From: Clostridium_AD sp937920395
Lineage (GTDB): Bacteria > Bacillota > Clostridia > Clostridiales > Clostridiaceae
Assembly (NCBI GenBank): GCA_052274345.1
Contig: DAVZGP010000054.1
Coordinates: 1 to 24,984, forward strand
Direction: 5' to 3'
DNA: 24,984 nucleotides
Positions 23,005 to 24,984 of the stretch are shown in pieces. Below the pieces are notes generated by a model. That model saw only the letters and a list, made by a program, of their open reading frames with translations. It was not told the DNA's origin and made no database searches. Each line of letters starts with the position of its first letter. The stretch's first letter is position 1. Made by a program: the position numbers and the translations under genes.

Positions 23005-24477
23005 ATGAGTGAATTGAACACAAATGAATCAAACAAAAATGAATTAAAAAGAGGATTAAAAGCTCGTCATCTTCATATGATTGCTATTGGTGGAGCAATA
23101 GGAACTGGACTATTTTTGGCTTCAGGTGGGACAGTAAGTCAAGCAGGTCCTGGTGGAGCACTAGTAGCATATACAGTGATAGGGATAATGGTATATTTCT
23201 TAATGACGGGTTTAGGTGAGATGGCTACGTTTATGCCAGTTACTGGTTCTTTTGAAACCTATGCATCGAGATTCGTTGATCCAGCATTAGGATTTGCGTT
23301 AGGCTGGAATTATTGGTATAACTGGGCAATTACCGTTGCTGTTGAAATGGTAGCAGGAGCTATGATTATGAAATATTGGTTTCCAGGGGTGCCGGCACTT
23401 GTTTGGAGTATTTCTTTTCTACTATTATTATTCGGTTTAAATATGCTTTCAGCTAAGGCTTATGGAGAATCAGAGTTTTGGTTTGCAAGTATCAAAGTTG
23501 TAGCAGTTCTAGTGTTTCTAGCAGTAGGCGTTGCAATGATTTTCGGAATAATTGGGGGACACCATATTGGTCTTTCAAACTTTACGTTTTTAGATCCTAA
23601 AAGTGGAGCCAAAGGACCATTCCCATTTGGATTTAAAGGAATATTAATGGTTTTCTTAATTGCAGGGTTCTCTTTTCAAGGGACAGAACTTGTAGGCATT
23701 GCTGCTGGCGAAAGTGAAGATCCAGAAAAAAATGTACCTAAAGCAATTAATAGTGTATTTTGGAGAATTATAATATTTTATTTAGGGGCAATATTTATTA
23801 TTAGTGCATTGATACCTTTTACGCAAGCTGGAGTTACGACAAGCTCTTTTACCACTATTTTTGAAAGAGCAGGTATTGCTGGAGCTGCAAGTATAATGAA
23901 TGCTGTAGTTTTAACATCAGTTCTTTCTTGTGGTAATTCGGGGATGTATGCGGCTAGCCGTATGTTATACGCAATGTCGCGTGAAGGAAGAGCACCAAGG
24001 GCTCTTTCTAAAGTAAATTCTCGCGGAGTTCCTATAAATGCCTTATTACTTACTACATTGGTAGCTTCTGCATCTTTTTTAGTAGGATTATATGCGCAAG
24101 AAACAGTATATATGTGGTTAGTTGCAGCTTCCGGACTCGCTGGATTTATTGCATGGGTAGGAATTGCAGTATGTCACTATCGTTTTAGAAAAGCATTTGT
24201 AGCTCAAGGTAGAGATATGAGCTTATTAAAATATAAAGCCAAATTTTTCCCCTTTGGACCAATTCTTGCACTAGTGTTATGTGTTATTGTTATATTAGGA
24301 CAAGGTGTAACTTATTTTACAGCTAATTCAATTGATTGGAAAAATGTTATTGCATCTTATATCGGATTACCTTTATTCTTAGTTTTATGGATAGGATATA
24401 AGGTGAAATATAAAACTAAAATTGTAAATCTAAAAGAAGCTAGTTTTAGTACAGAGCCAATACATAAAGAAAAATAA
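23005..24477 (+). CDS. lysP: Amino acid permease, APC superfamily AAT family (LysP-like)
   Basis: A 490-residue membrane transporter with twelve hydrophobic segments, importing amino acids with protons. The soluble N-terminus (LKRGLKARHLHMIAIGG) leads into IGTGLFLASG at 32-41, the consensus substrate-binding break of helix 1. FQGTELVGIAAGESEDP at 224-240, followed by NVPKAI, is typical of lysine permease and its close relatives, as is the ending SYIGLPLFLVLWIGYK. I therefore favour lysine, but histidine, proline or general permeases of the same family share these motifs. AAGGGAG precedes the ATG. No T-box or lysine riboswitch is visible in the leader, so control would be at the promoter. Confidence 0.82.
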   Translation: MSELNTNESNKNELKRGLKARHLHMIAIGGAIGTGLFLASGGTVSQAGPGGALVAYTVIGIMVYFLMTGLGEMATFMPVTGSFETYASRFVDPALGFALGWNYWYNWAITVAVEMVAGAMIMKYWFPGVPALVWSISFLLLLFGLNMLSAKAYGESEFWFASIKVVAVLVFLAVGVAMIFGIIGGHHIGLSNFTFLDPKSGAKGPFPFGFKGILMVFLIAGFSFQGTELVGIAAGESEDPEKNVPKAINSVFWRIIIFYLGAIFIISALIPFTQAGVTTSSFTTIFERAGIAGAASIMNAVVLTSVLSCGNSGMYAASRMLYAMSREGRAPRALSKVNSRGVPINALLLTTLVASASFLVGLYAQETVYMWLVAASGLAGFIAWVGIAVCHYRFRKAFVAQGRDMSLLKYKAKFFPFGPILALVLCVIVILGQGVTYFTANSIDWKNVIASYIGLPLFLVLWIGYKVKYKTKIVNLKEASFSTEPIHKEK

Positions 24478-24497
24478 TTTAAAATTAGAATGTAGAT

Positions 24498-24544
24498 TAG
24501 CAAAAGGTTGCAATGATAATTCATTGCAACCTTTTGCTATTAAT
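24498..24544 (+). terminator. Long perfect hairpin after the permease gene
   Basis: A perfect 19-bp stem pairs 24498-24516 with 24521-24539, loop TAAT. The T run (CCTTTTGCTATT) lies inside the 3' arm rather than after it. It probably ends permease transcription and insulates the rRNA operon. Confidence 0.75.
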
Positions 24545-24716
24545 TGGAGTATAAGTTAGATTAGCGATGAGATAATCAAACAATGTTTAAAACATTAATA
24601 ATATTGCGAATATTTTAATTATTTTACCATGCGTATCCGAATGAGGAATATTGAAGTATTTAGACCTATATGTAGAAATATGGTGCTAATCATATTAGAA
24701 TCTATTTATTATAAAG

Positions 24717-24759
24717 GTGACTTTATATATATATGATAGAATATTCCTTGTCGTCACAT
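24717..24759 (+). promoter_or_regulatory. Upstream rRNA promoter copy with a TA-repeat spacer
   Basis: TAGAAT (24737-24742) is followed by 8 bases and TCGTCACAT, exactly as the strong promoter copy below has TAAAAT, 8 bases, TCGTCACAT. The only -35-like element is GTGACT at 24717-24722, giving a spacer of 14 bases that contains (TA)5T. It looks like a second rRNA promoter with a short, possibly inactive spacing. Confidence 0.45.
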
Positions 24760-24823
24760 AGAAGTGGCACATTAAGCTAACTGTTAATTAGAGTTTAGAT
24801 AAAAACTTAATTAAAAGAAGTAG

Positions 24824-24852
24824 TTGACAAAACAAGAAATACCTAGTAAAAT
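24824..24852 (+). promoter_or_regulatory. Main promoter of the rRNA operon
   Basis: TTGACA (24824-24829), exactly 17 bases, TAAAAT (24847-24852). The predicted start near 24859 is followed by the rRNA leader. Confidence 0.88.
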
Positions 24853-24858
24853 AGTAGA

Positions 24859-24984
24859 AGTCGTCACATGATGACAAAGCAAATTGGTCTTTGAAAATTA
24901 AACAGAGAAATAGGTAAAGAAATGAAATAATATTTTATTTTAACCAGTCAATTACTTTAGTAAAAGTAATATTTTAGTCGTAAG
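24859..24984 (+). other. Leader of the rRNA operon, 5' of 16S rRNA (partial)
   Basis: GGTCTTTGAAAATTAAACAG at 24886-24905 is the conserved antitermination/processing segment found before 16S rRNA in clostridia. The short inverted element GTCACATGATGAC precedes it. The window stops before the mature 16S sequence (no AGAGTTTGATC is reached), so no rRNA gene is claimed. Confidence 0.82.

Noticed and set aside
24582..24596. 15-bp palindrome AATGTTTAAAACATT
   Set aside because: Symmetric A-T sequences of this size are expected by chance in such AT-rich DNA, and it lies near no start site.

Overview
The window is low-GC, AT-rich DNA with strong AGGAGG-type ribosome sites, a T-box leader, a sigma-G-type sporulation factor and, at the right edge, a ribosomal RNA operon promoter and leader. 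Together these indicate an anaerobic endospore-forming Firmicute, most likely Clostridium in the strict sense. Most genes lie on the plus strand and read toward the rRNA operon. I see no insertion sequence, phage module, tRNA gene or CRISPR array.

Layout. 1-2590: an M29 aminopeptidase and a beta-propeller lactonase in one transcription unit, ending in a hairpin shared with the convergent ilvA. 2590-4183 (minus): anabolic threonine ammonia-lyase under an isoleucine-type T-box leader with a clear promoter. 4373-6633: two L,D-transpeptidases, one large, secreted and multidomain, the other short and lacking an export signal. 6869-8008: a soluble sensor-less histidine kinase with a 21-residue tandem repeat. 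8034-9300: a 46-residue zinc-ribbon protein behind a perfect palindrome, an EVE-domain protein and a second zinc-ribbon protein. 9494-11140: a glutathione-peroxidase-like thiol peroxidase with a C-terminal extension, and a Cof-type HAD phosphatase. 11308-13332: a methyltransferase and a PEP synthase/PPDK regulatory kinase, probably co-transcribed. 13422-14423: L-lactate dehydrogenase with its own promoter. 14972-18201: a fructuronate-reductase-like dehydrogenase and a GPH-family sugar symporter, a likely hexuronate unit. 18387-19160: a divergent sigma-G paralogue whose start codon lies in a long inverted repeat. 19290-20249: a D-2-hydroxyacid dehydrogenase. 20307-22506 (minus): an overlooked 58-residue protein and a GH20 hexosaminidase. 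23005-24477: an amino acid permease. 24700-24984: rRNA promoter region and leader; the 16S gene itself lies beyond the window.

Most of this is ordinary metabolism and cell-wall housekeeping. The most interesting item is the sigma-G-like gene: it has unusual substitutions where sigma-G normally reads the -10 element, and a 13-bp inverted repeat that would bury its start codon in transcripts begun upstream but not in transcripts begun at a closer, sigma-G-like promoter. Next are the perfect palindrome over the promoter of the 46-residue zinc-ribbon gene, the repeat-bearing kinase, and a tandem rRNA promoter whose upstream copy has a TA-repeat spacer. I did not find a clear multi-gene defence or mobile system. 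All family assignments come from reading motifs by eye; no database search was run.
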